Part shown: piece by piece, positions 33,953-42,774 of the stretch | Numbering within the stretch: the first letter of the stretch is position 1 | Layout of the letters: every line of letters starts with the position of its first letter | Source: G965197675 sp965197675 | GTDB taxonomy: Bacteria; Chloroflexota; Dehalococcoidia; Plut-88900 | Length of the DNA stretch: 64,000 bases | Reading direction: 5' to 3' | NCBI GenBank assembly: GCA_965197675.1 | Contig: OZ240221.1 | Location: forward strand, 620,001-684,000 | Position numbers and translations under genes: made by a program | Notes under the pieces: generated by a model | The model's database searches: none | What the model was told of the DNA's origin: nothing | What the model saw: the letters and a program-made list of their open reading frames with translations, nothing else

Positions 33953-35116
33953 ATGCAAGAACCGTACAAGATCCTGGTGGTTGACGACGAGCCTGACCTG
34001 GAACCCCTCATGTTGCAACGCATGCGTCGGACGATCCGGGCAGGCCGTTACACCTTCGTCTTCGCCCATAATGGCGTGGAAGCTCTCCAAATGCTGAGCC
34101 AAGACGGCGAGATCGACATGGTCCTATCTGACATCAACATGCCTCAGATGGATGGCCTAACCCTGCTGGATCAGATCCCCAAGGTCGACCCCAACATACG
34201 TTCAGTTATCATCTCCGCCTACGGCGATATGAAAAACATCCGTACGGCCATGAACCGCGGCGCCTTCGACTTTGTCACCAAACCCATTGACTTCGAAGAC
34301 CTGCAAGTAACCATAGACAGAACCCTGCGTCACATGGCCGAGTGGCGCGAGGCTCTCCAGTCTCGGGACAAACTGGTGGTCCTGCAGAACGAGTTGGACG
34401 TGGCCAGAAGAATACAACAATCTATTCTTCCTACCCATTTTCCCCAGGGTGCAGACTACAGTGTGTTCGGCAAGATGGAGGCCGCCCGTAACGTGGGAGG
34501 CGATTTTTACGACGTCATACCCTTTGACAATCGCAATATCGGCTTGGCCATAGCCGATGTGTCAGACAAGGGCGTGCCAGCTGCCCTGTTTATGATGTCC
34601 AGCCGCACCCTGCTCAAGAACATAGCCATGGGGGATAGCGATCCGGACCAGGCGTTGGAAGAGGTTAACCAGCTGCTGGAGGAGGATAACGAAGAGGGCA
34701 CGTTCGTCACCCTTCTCTACGGTGTTTACAATCCATCCTCCCGGGAGTTGACCTATGCCAACGGAGGGCACAACAGCCCCTTGGTGATTCACCGGGATGG
34801 CACTTCCACTCTTCTGCCACTGACCGATGGCGTTGCGTTGGGCATAATGCCCGGTCTGGATTACAACAAGAACACCGTGGCACTTAGCCCGGGAGATACT
34901 GTGGTCTTCTACACCGACGGCGTCACCGAGGCCATGAATGGACAGGAGGAGCAGTTCGGTCTGGAGCGGCTTAAAAAGTTGTTCGAGTCATCTCCTCCTA
35001 CTGATCCTGAGGAGGCTAACTTGAAGGTGTTTGAAGCCGTTCACGCCTTTGCAGGCGATACTGACCAGTCCGATGATATCACCTGCCTAGTTCTTCACTG
35101 CGGGGAGGAGGCTTAA
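33953..35116 (+). CDS. Response regulator with SpoIIE/PP2C phosphatase output
   Basis: A 387-residue RsbU-like protein. Receiver domain at about 1-125: Asp11/Asp12, phospho-acceptor Asp60 in VLSDINMPQMDG and Lys in FVTKPIDF. A coiled-coil linker (about 130-160, AWREALQSRDKLVVLQNELD region) leads to the PP2C domain with metal-site motifs NVGGDFYDV, ADVSDKG and FYTDGVTEA. Phosphorylation by the histidine kinase at the operon end probably turns on dephosphorylation of the STAS protein. Standard RR-PP2C architecture and length. Cytosolic. Confidence 0.95.
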   Translation: MQEPYKILVVDDEPDLEPLMLQRMRRTIRAGRYTFVFAHNGVEALQMLSQDGEIDMVLSDINMPQMDGLTLLDQIPKVDPNIRSVIISAYGDMKNIRTAMNRGAFDFVTKPIDFEDLQVTIDRTLRHMAEWREALQSRDKLVVLQNELDVARRIQQSILPTHFPQGADYSVFGKMEAARNVGGDFYDVIPFDNRNIGLAIADVSDKGVPAALFMMSSRTLLKNIAMGDSDPDQALEEVNQLLEEDNEEGTFVTLLYGVYNPSSRELTYANGGHNSPLVIHRDGTSTLLPLTDGVALGIMPGLDYNKNTVALSPGDTVVFYTDGVTEAMNGQEEQFGLERLKKLFESSPPTDPEEANLKVFEAVHAFAGDTDQSDDITCLVLHCGEEA

Positions 35117-35118
35117 AC

Positions 35119-35538
35119 TTGAGCGCAATGGTCTGCCTAAATATCGAAACGCGCGTGGAGGAGTTGGAGCGCCTCTTCTCAGCGGTGGAGGACATGGGAC
35201 AGAAAGAGGACTGGCCCTCGGAGCTTGTCTTTCAGGTCAACCTGACATTGGAGGAGCTGGGACTCAACATTATGAACCACGGTCACCCTGATGGCATTCA
35301 TGAGATTGAAATCGTGCTGAACTCGGACCCCCAGACTCTGACCATTGAGATTATCGACGACGGCAGACCCTTCGATCCGCTGAAAGATGCACCTGCCCCG
35401 GACCTTACCGGCTCCATTGAAGACCGCCCCATAGGCGGCTTGGGAATTCACCTCGTCAAGTCCATAATGGACGAGATCCACTACCAGCGAGAGGAGGGGA
35501 AGAACCGGCTAAAGCTGGTAAAGCGCAGGGGCCAATGA
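35119..35538 (+). CDS. RsbW-like anti-sigma serine kinase (GHKL ATPase)
   Basis: A 139-residue GHKL ATPase. N box NLTLEELGLNIMNHGH (about 50-65), G1 box IEIIDDGRPFDP and G2 region GGLGIHLVKSIMDE are all present. Such proteins bind a sigma factor or other target and phosphorylate the STAS antagonist. TTG start behind GGGGAGGAGG, two bases after the previous stop, so tightly coupled. No sigma-factor gene is adjacent, so the target may be elsewhere or may be a non-sigma partner. Confidence 0.93.
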   Translation: MSAMVCLNIETRVEELERLFSAVEDMGQKEDWPSELVFQVNLTLEELGLNIMNHGHPDGIHEIEIVLNSDPQTLTIEIIDDGRPFDPLKDAPAPDLTGSIEDRPIGGLGIHLVKSIMDEIHYQREEGKNRLKLVKRRGQ

Positions 35539-36827
35539 AGATAGTGCCCCGTTTATCCTCGGGAACAGTCTTCGTTCTGGGCATCAGTGGAGCCCTTGTC
35601 CTCATCCTGGGACTTAGCCTGGGATTCTGGTTCCTCCTCGGTGGACAGGAGGATGACCATGGGGGTGGGAAGGGCAACGGAAATGTAGTGCACAACACTC
35701 CAGTAGCTACGGTAACCTCTCCACCCAACGTCGGCGTATCCAGTGAAAGAATCCTCTTTGGCCAGTCTGCCGCCTTCAGCGGACCGGCCAGAGAGCTGGG
35801 GAAGAGCATGAACCTGGGTATTCAGGCTGCCTTTCAGGAGGCAAACCTGAAGGGCGGTGTACATGGGAGACAGTTGGACCTGGTCACCATGGACGATGCC
35901 TACGAACCAGAGGCGGCCATAACCAACACCCTCCGCCTCATCCAGCACGAGGAGGTCTTCGCTCTCATCGGTGCCGTTGGCACTCCCACGTCTCGGTCGG
36001 CGGTCCCAGTGGCCGCCGACAACGGAGTCCCCTACATCGCCCCGTTTACCGGCGCCGCCTTCCTGCGGGACCCCAGGTGGGAGAACGTCATCAACCTGCG
36101 GGCCTCCTACAACCAGGAGACGGAGGAGATGGTGGCTCGTCTGACCGAGGATCTGGGCTTTGAGCGGATAGCCATCATGTACCAGGACGACTCCTTTGGA
36201 CGGGCAGGGTACGTCGGGGCGCGGGCCGCCCTGGAGCGCCGTGGGATGGAGCCGGCCTCCGTCGGCATCTATCCGAGGAACACCACGGCGGTGAAGACGG
36301 CCCTGTTGGACCTGGACCGGGGATCTCCGGAGGCGGTCATCGTCGTAGGAGCCTATCAGCCGGTGGCCAGCCTGATCCTATGGGCGCGGCATACCGGACT
36401 GGACTGGGTTTTTGTTACCATCTCCTTCGTTGGCAGCAACGCCCTGGCGGCGGAGCTGGGCCCAAACGGTGAAGGAGTATTCGTGACCCAGGTTGTACCC
36501 TTCCCAACAGACCAGTCCATCCCGATAGTCGCTTCCTATCTCAGGGCGCTATCCGCCTACTCTCCCGATACTGTACCCGGCTTCGTCTCCTTCGAAGGAT
36601 ACCTGGCTGGCAGGTTGGCCATAGCTGCACTGCAGCACTGCGGCCGGGACGTCGACCGGAACTGCTTCTTGGACGGCTTCCGAGGCGATACCGTGATAGA
36701 CCTGGATGAGTTTCTCCTCTACTTCGGAGACGGTGATAACCAGGGGTCAGACTCTGTGTTCTTCACCGTCATCGGCTCCGACGGCCTGTACCACGCCATA
36801 GACAACTTACGGGATGCCGGGCTGTGA
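35535..36827 (+). CDS. Membrane-anchored type 1 periplasmic binding protein (Leu/Ile/Val-BP-like)
   Basis: A 430-residue protein with an N-terminal transmembrane anchor (about residues 10-36, VFVLGISGALVLILGLSLGF), a Gly/Asn linker, and a type 1 periplasmic binding fold (Peripla_BP_6) from about 70: ILFGQSAAFSGPARELGKSM, VFALIGAVGTPTSRSAVPVA, ALLDLDRGSPEAVIVVGAYQP. No ABC permease or ATPase genes are near. Overlap ATGA with the RsbW-like gene and GTGA with the kinase gene indicate co-translation. I infer it is the ligand sensor for the kinase rather than a transporter part. Confidence 0.9.
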   Translation: MKIVPRLSSGTVFVLGISGALVLILGLSLGFWFLLGGQEDDHGGGKGNGNVVHNTPVATVTSPPNVGVSSERILFGQSAAFSGPARELGKSMNLGIQAAFQEANLKGGVHGRQLDLVTMDDAYEPEAAITNTLRLIQHEEVFALIGAVGTPTSRSAVPVAADNGVPYIAPFTGAAFLRDPRWENVINLRASYNQETEEMVARLTEDLGFERIAIMYQDDSFGRAGYVGARAALERRGMEPASVGIYPRNTTAVKTALLDLDRGSPEAVIVVGAYQPVASLILWARHTGLDWVFVTISFVGSNALAAELGPNGEGVFVTQVVPFPTDQSIPIVASYLRALSAYSPDTVPGFVSFEGYLAGRLAIAALQHCGRDVDRNCFLDGFRGDTVIDLDEFLLYFGDGDNQGSDSVFFTVIGSDGLYHAIDNLRDAGL

Positions 36828-39037
36828 AAGAACGATTGAATCGGCTCTTGGAGAGCCGCTTTCGCATCTCGACTCAGCTGCAAATGGCCATCTGGGGAGC
36901 TGTGGCCCTGACCGTCGCCGCCAGCCTGATTGGCTGGTTCTCCTTCAACAGAGTGGGCAGCGTCCAGAATCGCGTCAATGAGCACAGCATTCCGGAGATG
37001 GCGGCATCCTTCGGAGTGGCTCAATACAGCGGCACACTGGTTGCGGCCGCACCGAGACTTACCACGTCTGCCACCATCGAGGAGTTCCAAGAGGTGTCCC
37101 TCAGCATAGATGAGGCGGACACGGCCTTCGAGGAGCAGCTGGCCTTGCTGGAGGAAAGCAGCTCCGGAGAGGCTGGCTTTACCCAGATTCGAACTCTGGC
37201 CGATGGCCTGATTGCCAACATAGACGCTCTAAAGGTGGAGAAGACCCAGGCATTCGCCTTGGCCGAGAGAACCGAGGAGTTGGGAAGGGAGTTGGCAGAG
37301 CTTCGCGGCCGGCTGGACGCAATCATCATCCCCGCCATAGACGACCAACTCTTCTACACCATAACCGGCTATCGAACCCTGGGCCAATCAGCCGTACCCA
37401 GCTCAGAGCACTTCTCAAAGGAGGAGTTGAGTAGATACCGCCACCTGTCCCAGCTTCAGGCGGATAGCACCGTTGCTACAGAGCTACTGGCCAATGCCTT
37501 CACTCTATCCGACCCATCCCTCATCGAGCCTCTTCGGGAGCGGTTTGAGGCTGCAGTCAGCCGGATAGATCGGAGCCTGACCGCCCTGGATGAGTCACCC
37601 TTGGCGGCAGAGGTGGCGCCCATCTTCGACCGGTTGTTCGAGCTGGGGGTCGGCGAGGAAAACGGTTTTGACTTGCTGGTCCAACGGCTTCTGCTGGTGC
37701 TCCGCCAGCAGAGTCTGGTGGAGCACAACCAGGACATAGCCTTGGAGCTGGTTGAACAGGTAGACGGACTGGTGAGTGTCTCCCAGGCCAGCGCCCAAGC
37801 GTCGGCAGAGGCCTCCAACCAGGCTATCTTCACGGGAAGCGTCCTGCTGTTGACCATCAGCGGAATCAGCATCGCCGGCGCCTTGGCCATCGCATGGCTG
37901 TTTGTGGGCCGGATGCTGATACGCCGGCTGAAGATGATATCGGATTGGATGCGCCGGATGGCCGGAGGCGACCTAGAGGCCCAGGTGGAGGTCGGCGGGC
38001 GGGACGAGGTGGCGGATATGGCAGCCGCCCTGGAGATCTTCCGGCGCCACGCTCTGGAGGTTCAGCGGTTGAACCTGGTGGAGAAGCTGGCGGAAGAGTT
38101 GAGGGGTAAGAATGATCAGCTGGAGAGTGTGCTGGAAGACCTCCGTCGGGCCCAGGACCAGATAGTCATGAGGGAGAAACTGGCCGCCCTGGGTGAGTTG
38201 ACCGCCGGAGTGGCCCACGAGATAAGGAACCCCCTGAACTTCGTCAAGAACTTCTCGGAGGCCTCGGAGGAGCTGGTAACCGAGCTAAAGGAGGTACTTG
38301 AGGAAGGGGATGGCCAGCTAAATGACGAGCAGCGAGGGCTGATCGAAGATATCTGCGGGGACTTGAACGATAACCTGGGGCGCATCCAGTCTCACGGTCA
38401 GAGGGCAGACCGGATAGTTCATGACATGCTTCGCATGGGGAGGGACAGCGGCGAGCCGCAGTCCACCAATATCAACAACTTGTTGGACGAACACGCCCGC
38501 CTAGCCTACCATAGCACCCGAGCTACGGATCTGGACTTCCAACTGGATCTACGTCAGGACCTGGACCCTGATATGGGAGAAATCGTAGCGATTCCCCAGG
38601 AGTTGGGCCGTGTGTTCCTAAACATGGTGAGCAACTCATGCTACGCCACCGACGAAAAACGGCGCGGCGGCGCGGCCGCGGGAGACGACGGAGCGCCCTA
38701 CATGCCAACTCTCTGGCTCACCACTCGCCGGCGCGAGAACCATGTGGAGGTTACCATCCGAGACAATGGAAGCGGGATGCCGCCTGAGGTTGCGGAAAAG
38801 ATCTTCAACCCCTTCTTTACCACCAAGCCCACCGACCAGGGTACGGGGCTGGGTCTTTCCATGTGCAACGATATAGTGCGTCGCCACGGGGGCACCATTA
38901 GCGTCAAATCGGAACCGGGGGAGTTCACTGAGATGACCATCCAGCTTCCCCTGGAGCTGCCTTCAGCAGACGAGAAGAAGCAGGAGGAGCAGGGGGCACA
39001 GGGGGCGCTTGACACGCTAGAGCCATCCAGTGCTTAG
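36824..39037 (+). CDS. Membrane sensor histidine kinase with HAMP domain
   Basis: A 737-residue kinase. TM1 at about 20-42; a large extracytoplasmic helical region (about 45-340); TM2 at about 343-366; HAMP at about 370-420 (GGRDEVADMAAALEIFRRHA); coiled coil; HisKA with phospho-acceptor His in GVAHEIRNPLNFVKN; HATPase with N box NMVSNSCYATDE and GTGLGLSMCNDIV. GTG start overlaps the previous stop. The receiver in the same operon (33953) is its likely partner, and the periplasmic binding protein its likely ligand-bearing partner. Confidence 0.95.
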   Translation: MKERLNRLLESRFRISTQLQMAIWGAVALTVAASLIGWFSFNRVGSVQNRVNEHSIPEMAASFGVAQYSGTLVAAAPRLTTSATIEEFQEVSLSIDEADTAFEEQLALLEESSSGEAGFTQIRTLADGLIANIDALKVEKTQAFALAERTEELGRELAELRGRLDAIIIPAIDDQLFYTITGYRTLGQSAVPSSEHFSKEELSRYRHLSQLQADSTVATELLANAFTLSDPSLIEPLRERFEAAVSRIDRSLTALDESPLAAEVAPIFDRLFELGVGEENGFDLLVQRLLLVLRQQSLVEHNQDIALELVEQVDGLVSVSQASAQASAEASNQAIFTGSVLLLTISGISIAGALAIAWLFVGRMLIRRLKMISDWMRRMAGGDLEAQVEVGGRDEVADMAAALEIFRRHALEVQRLNLVEKLAEELRGKNDQLESVLEDLRRAQDQIVMREKLAALGELTAGVAHEIRNPLNFVKNFSEASEELVTELKEVLEEGDGQLNDEQRGLIEDICGDLNDNLGRIQSHGQRADRIVHDMLRMGRDSGEPQSTNINNLLDEHARLAYHSTRATDLDFQLDLRQDLDPDMGEIVAIPQELGRVFLNMVSNSCYATDEKRRGGAAAGDDGAPYMPTLWLTTRRRENHVEVTIRDNGSGMPPEVAEKIFNPFFTTKPTDQGTGLGLSMCNDIVRRHGGTISVKSEPGEFTEMTIQLPLELPSADEKKQEEQGAQGALDTLEPSSA

Positions 39038-39042
39038 AGTCA

Positions 39043-39107
39043 TGATCTAGTTGAGAGTGATAGGTGACACATAGAATAGTGTCATCATGAGGATGATCAG
39101 AGCAGGG
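39043..39107 (+). mobile_element. IS481-like left end remnant
   Basis: Matches 61824-61886: TGATCT.GTT.AGA.TGATAGG.GACACATAGAATAGTGTC.TCATGA. It starts 6 bp behind the kinase stop codon. The matching right end is at 40365-40388, so the intervening SDR and zinc-ribbon genes sit between two ends in the correct relative orientation. Confidence 0.65.
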
Positions 39108-39159
39108 TACCGAGGAACAAAGAGGTTGGACAGACATCACCATCTGACAGGAGGGCAGC

Positions 39160-39936
39160 ATGCAGGGAGTTACAATAGATCTGAGCGGTAAGACGGCCAT
39201 AGTAACGGGGGCTGCCAGAGGTATAGGGGCAGCGGTTGCTGAAGGCTTGGCTTCCCACGGAGCAAGCGTGACAATCCTGGACTTGCCAAAGCAGGAAGGA
39301 GAGGCAAAGAAGGTTATCGCTTCCATCGAGAGCGCAGGGGGAACGGCCCAATTTCTCGGTGTGGACGTGAGAAAGGTAGAGGCGTTCTCGAAAACCGTGT
39401 CAGAGGTTGCAGACCAGCATGGCAAGCTCGACATCATGGTGAATAATGCTGGAGTAGCGGTGCTCACTCCTTCCTTAGACGTTACGCTGAATGAGTGGGA
39501 TGCCCAGCATGACGTGAACTTGCGGGCGGTATTCTTCGGGTGCCAGGCCGCCGCCAGGGAGATGATAAAGACCGGGGGAGGAAAGATAATCAACACGGCA
39601 TCAGAGCTGGCATTCGTCGTATCTCGAGTACCTGTATTAGCCATTTACATAGCCAGCAAAGGCGGCGTAGTGACCTTGACTAGGGCATTAGCCGTAGAGT
39701 GGGCTGAGCACAAAATCAACGTGAACGCCATAGCCCCTGGTCCGACTCGCACAGAGATGTTGAGATGGGCCGTTGAAGACCCTGAGCTGTATCAGGGCAC
39801 TATCGATGAGATCCCCGTGGGGAGGATGATGGAGCCCCAGGATATGGTAGGAGCCGCTGTCTTTCTGGCTAGCGACCTTTCAGAGATGGTGACAGGTCAA
39901 GTCATCCCCGTGGACGGGGGCAGATCAGTAACCTAG
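39160..39936 (+). CDS. Short-chain dehydrogenase/reductase (SDR), classical type
   Basis: A 258-residue NAD(P)-dependent oxidoreductase. Cofactor loop VTGAARGIGAAVAEG near residue 14, VNNAGVAVL near 90, catalytic Ser/Tyr/Lys around NTASELAF and YIASKGG (about 162-168), and the C-terminal QVIPVDGGRSVT usual in the FabG-like group. AGGAGGG precedes the ATG. It is not part of the upstream signalling operon: an IS end intervenes. A 12-bp inverted repeat TAGCTAAGGTAT (39934-39945) with its partner at 40060-40071 begins on its stop codon. Substrate unknown. Confidence 0.9.
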   Translation: MQGVTIDLSGKTAIVTGAARGIGAAVAEGLASHGASVTILDLPKQEGEAKKVIASIESAGGTAQFLGVDVRKVEAFSKTVSEVADQHGKLDIMVNNAGVAVLTPSLDVTLNEWDAQHDVNLRAVFFGCQAAAREMIKTGGGKIINTASELAFVVSRVPVLAIYIASKGGVVTLTRALAVEWAEHKINVNAIAPGPTRTEMLRWAVEDPELYQGTIDEIPVGRMMEPQDMVGAAVFLASDLSEMVTGQVIPVDGGRSVT

Positions 39937-40117
39937 CTAAGGTATTGGTGAATCCAACCAGCCTCTCTGACAAAGTATGGCGTGGGTTCAGTGATAACCT
40001 GAGGCGATTCACACCAAGACGTGTGCCCAGTCAGACCGATGCTGGCGATATACTCCAAGATACCTTAGCTAAGACTCACAAAACCCTACCTGAATTGCAT
40101 CTTGTATGCAGCCATCT

Positions 40118-40279
40118 CTATGGATTTAACCCTGTAACTATAGTGACCTCTTCCAGCTTGCTGCCACATTCAGGGCATTTCCTTGTCTTGTACAGCTTTA
40201 TGGTGGCCCCTATGTCCATGTAGTCCTCGTCCCTAGGAACTTTGCTCCATAGGACATCGCACTTTTTACACTGCAGCAT
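40118..40279 (-). CDS. Small zinc-ribbon protein, 53 residues
   Basis: Reads MLQCKKCDVLWSKVPRDED, then a middle containing YMDIGATIKLYKTR, then KCPECGSKLEEV and ends VTGLNP. Two C-x2-C pairs (CKKC and CPEC) about 34 residues apart form a clear zinc ribbon. The ATG has AGGATG about 11 bases upstream. It is too short for usual gene calls but the paired CxxC and coding-like composition support it. Function unknown; small zinc ribbons often bind RNA or proteins. Confidence 0.55.
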   Translation of the reverse strand: MLQCKKCDVLWSKVPRDEDYMDIGATIKLYKTRKCPECGSKLEEVTIVTGLNP

Positions 40280-40364
40280 AGGTTTATCATCCTGACACAG
40301 TTTCTAAAGATATTCTACGTTTATCTGGAGCCAAAAACCAAGAACCTAAGCCTTTGCGCTATTT

Positions 40365-40388
40365 TCACTAATCTACTGGACAAGTACA
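40365..40388 (+). mobile_element. IS481-like right end remnant
   Basis: TCACTAATCTACTGGACAAGTACA matches 62197-62220 with three mismatches, the right terminus of the IS481-like remnant. It ends the segment that starts with the left end at 39043. Confidence 0.6.
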
Positions 40389-40479
40389 GAGGATTGGCTT
40401 TGGTGGAAGAGGGTTATATAATGACCCTGTCGGAAATCCCGAACGATGATGCATATACGCATCGATCAAGAAAAACACA

Positions 40480-41349
40480 GTGGTTACGAGCACACAGCCC
40501 CACCCCATAGAACGTCGTCCTCCATGGCTTAAAGTACGCTTCAAGGCCGGTGCCAACTTCTTGAGCCTCAAGTCTCTCATGCGGAGGAGAGCGCTCCACA
40601 CCGTCTGCGAGGAAGCCCGCTGCCCCAATATCTTCGAGTGCTGGGAGAATCGCACCGCCACTTTGATGATCCTGGGGGACGTGTGTACTCGGGCGTGCCG
40701 ATTCTGTGCCGTCACTAGCGGGAAACCCACCTGGCACGATTTGGGAGAACCCCTCAGGGTGGCTAGGGCAGTCGGGGAGATGAATCTCGCTCACGTGGTA
40801 ATTACATCGGTGGCTAGGGACGATTTGGAGGACGGCGGAGCAAGTGTATTCGCCTCCACCATTAGAGAGATCAGAAAACATACCCCCGAGACCAGAATCG
40901 AAGTGCTCGTTCCAGACTTTCAAGGCTTAGAATCCGCGCTCGACAAGGTAATTGAAGCCCGGCCTGACATCTTCAACCACAACATAGAAACCGTCGAGCG
41001 GCTTCAGCACAGGGTGCGCTCCAGGGCTACGTATGACAGGTCTCTAGGCGTTCTCGGAATGGCCAAAGAGAAGGCCGCGGACATGCTGACCAAGTCGGGT
41101 ATCATGCTGGGGGTGGGTGAGTCTATGAAAGAGGTCCATCAAACCATGTCAGACCTACGAGAAGTGAGATGTGATATTTTGACCATAGGGCAGTATCTCA
41201 GGCCTTCCGATAAGCACCTTGCCATCACTCGCTACTACTCCCCCGAAGAGTTTGAAGAGCTAAAGAGTGAAGGAGTGAAGATGGGCTTTCGCCATGTCGA
41301 ATCGGGACCATTGGTGAGAAGCTCATATCACGCTCACGAACAACTGTAG
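40480..41349 (+). CDS. lipA: Lipoyl synthase
   Basis: A 289-residue radical-SAM enzyme that inserts two sulfurs into octanoyl-carrier protein to make lipoyl cofactor. The auxiliary cluster cysteines are C43, C48 and C54 (CEEARCPNIFEC) and the radical-SAM cluster is C69-x3-C73-x2-C76 (CTRACRFC). The C-terminal RSSYHA has the conserved Ser that ligates the auxiliary cluster. GTG start. It lies directly before the lipoate-dependent dehydrogenase genes it serves; no lipB or lplA is visible, so the octanoyl or lipoyl donor step is encoded elsewhere. Confidence 0.96.
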   Translation: MVTSTQPHPIERRPPWLKVRFKAGANFLSLKSLMRRRALHTVCEEARCPNIFECWENRTATLMILGDVCTRACRFCAVTSGKPTWHDLGEPLRVARAVGEMNLAHVVITSVARDDLEDGGASVFASTIREIRKHTPETRIEVLVPDFQGLESALDKVIEARPDIFNHNIETVERLQHRVRSRATYDRSLGVLGMAKEKAADMLTKSGIMLGVGESMKEVHQTMSDLREVRCDILTIGQYLRPSDKHLAITRYYSPEEFEELKSEGVKMGFRHVESGPLVRSSYHAHEQL

Positions 41350-41359
41350 CGAACAACAA

Positions 41360-42742
41360 ATGGACAAATACGATGTTGTAGTGATAGGAGGCGGCCCTGG
41401 AGGATACGTGGCTGCTATCAGGGCGTCTCAACTGGATTTAAAGGTGGCCATGGTGGAGAAGGAGGAGGTAGGGGGCCTGTGCTTAAACTGGGGATGTATC
41501 CCTAGCAAAGCCCTCTTGAGAAACGCAGAAGTCCTGAATCTAGTCAAGAGAGCCAATGAGTTCGGCATCTCCTTCGAGAATCTCACTTACGACTACGGCA
41601 AAGCCGTGGACAGAAGCCGTCAAGTAGTGCGTAGGCTGGTAGGTGGATTGAAGTCGGTACTTAAAAAGGATGACATAGAAGTAATTGCAGGCGATGCAAC
41701 CGTCCAATCACCGGGTAAGGTAGAGGTTAACTCATCGGGGCAAGTGCTGGAGACCGATAACATAATAGTTGCCACCGGAGCGGTAAATAAGGCGTTGGAG
41801 CCTCTTCCTGTGGACGGCGACAAGGTTATCACCACCCGAGAAGCGTTGGAGATAAAGACCATCCCCCCGAGGGTAGCCATCGTTGGTGGAGGAGCCGCAG
41901 GTGTTGAGTTCGCTTACTTGTATGCTAGTTATGATAGCAAAGTGACTGTTGTAGAGATGATGCCCCAACTTCTACCCAACGAGGACGAGGAGATAAGCCT
42001 AGTCCTTGAGAAGTCCTTTGAAAAGCATGGGATCGAGAGCCTAACCGGATCACAGGTAAAGGCTATGGACTGGGCTAACGGCATTGGTACCTTGACTGTG
42101 GACGGACCCGATGGTAAGTCCCAGGTGGAATGCGACTGTGTGCTTGTAGCAGTGGGGCTGGGAGGCAATGTCACTGGTCTCGGACTGGATGCCCTGGGGA
42201 TCGAGCTACAGAGGAGTTTCATTGCCATAGATGATAAAATGCGTACCAACATCCCTGGGATATACGCAGTAGGGGATGTTACTGGTCACACCCTGTTAGC
42301 TCATACTGCATTCGCACAGGGAACCATCGCAGTCGAGGATATAGCTGGGCTCTCGACTGGCAAACTGGTATACGAGAACATTCCCAGGGCTACCTACTGT
42401 CACCCTCAAGTCGCCAGCATAGGACTCACTGAGGCCCAAGCAAAAGAGAAGGGGTACGATGTTAAAGTTGGACGATTTCCATTCCTGGCCAGTGGTAAGG
42501 CAGTGGGCATGGGAGAGAGAGATGGTCTAGTAAAGGTCGTGGCCAACGCAGAGTATGGAGAGATCCTCGGTGCTCACATGGTAGGCCCGGATGTAACTGA
42601 GCTTTTAGGGGAGCTCTCTGTGGCCCTATCCCTGGATGCTACAATAGCGGACATAGGGGCGACCGTCCACCCCCATCCCACTTTATCGGAGGCCCTTAAA
42701 GAAGCGTCTCTTGCGGCGCAGGGCCATGCTGTTCACATCTGA
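41360..42742 (+). CDS. lpdA: Dihydrolipoyl dehydrogenase (E3)
   Basis: A 460-residue FAD enzyme that reoxidises dihydrolipoyl groups and passes electrons to NAD. FAD motif VVVIGGGPGGYVAA at the N-terminus, redox disulfide C41-x4-C46 in GGLCLNWGCIPSKA, NAD-binding VAIVGGGAAGVEFAYL near 172, and the C-terminal HPHPTLSEA with the catalytic His-Glu pair. Ten bases after lipA. Part of the complex encoded through 46096. Confidence 0.96.
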   Translation: MDKYDVVVIGGGPGGYVAAIRASQLDLKVAMVEKEEVGGLCLNWGCIPSKALLRNAEVLNLVKRANEFGISFENLTYDYGKAVDRSRQVVRRLVGGLKSVLKKDDIEVIAGDATVQSPGKVEVNSSGQVLETDNIIVATGAVNKALEPLPVDGDKVITTREALEIKTIPPRVAIVGGGAAGVEFAYLYASYDSKVTVVEMMPQLLPNEDEEISLVLEKSFEKHGIESLTGSQVKAMDWANGIGTLTVDGPDGKSQVECDCVLVAVGLGGNVTGLGLDALGIELQRSFIAIDDKMRTNIPGIYAVGDVTGHTLLAHTAFAQGTIAVEDIAGLSTGKLVYENIPRATYCHPQVASIGLTEAQAKEKGYDVKVGRFPFLASGKAVGMGERDGLVKVVANAEYGEILGAHMVGPDVTELLGELSVALSLDATIADIGATVHPHPTLSEALKEASLAAQGHAVHI

Positions 42743-42774
42743 TTGAAATCAAAACTCCTCAGGAAGGTTGCTCT

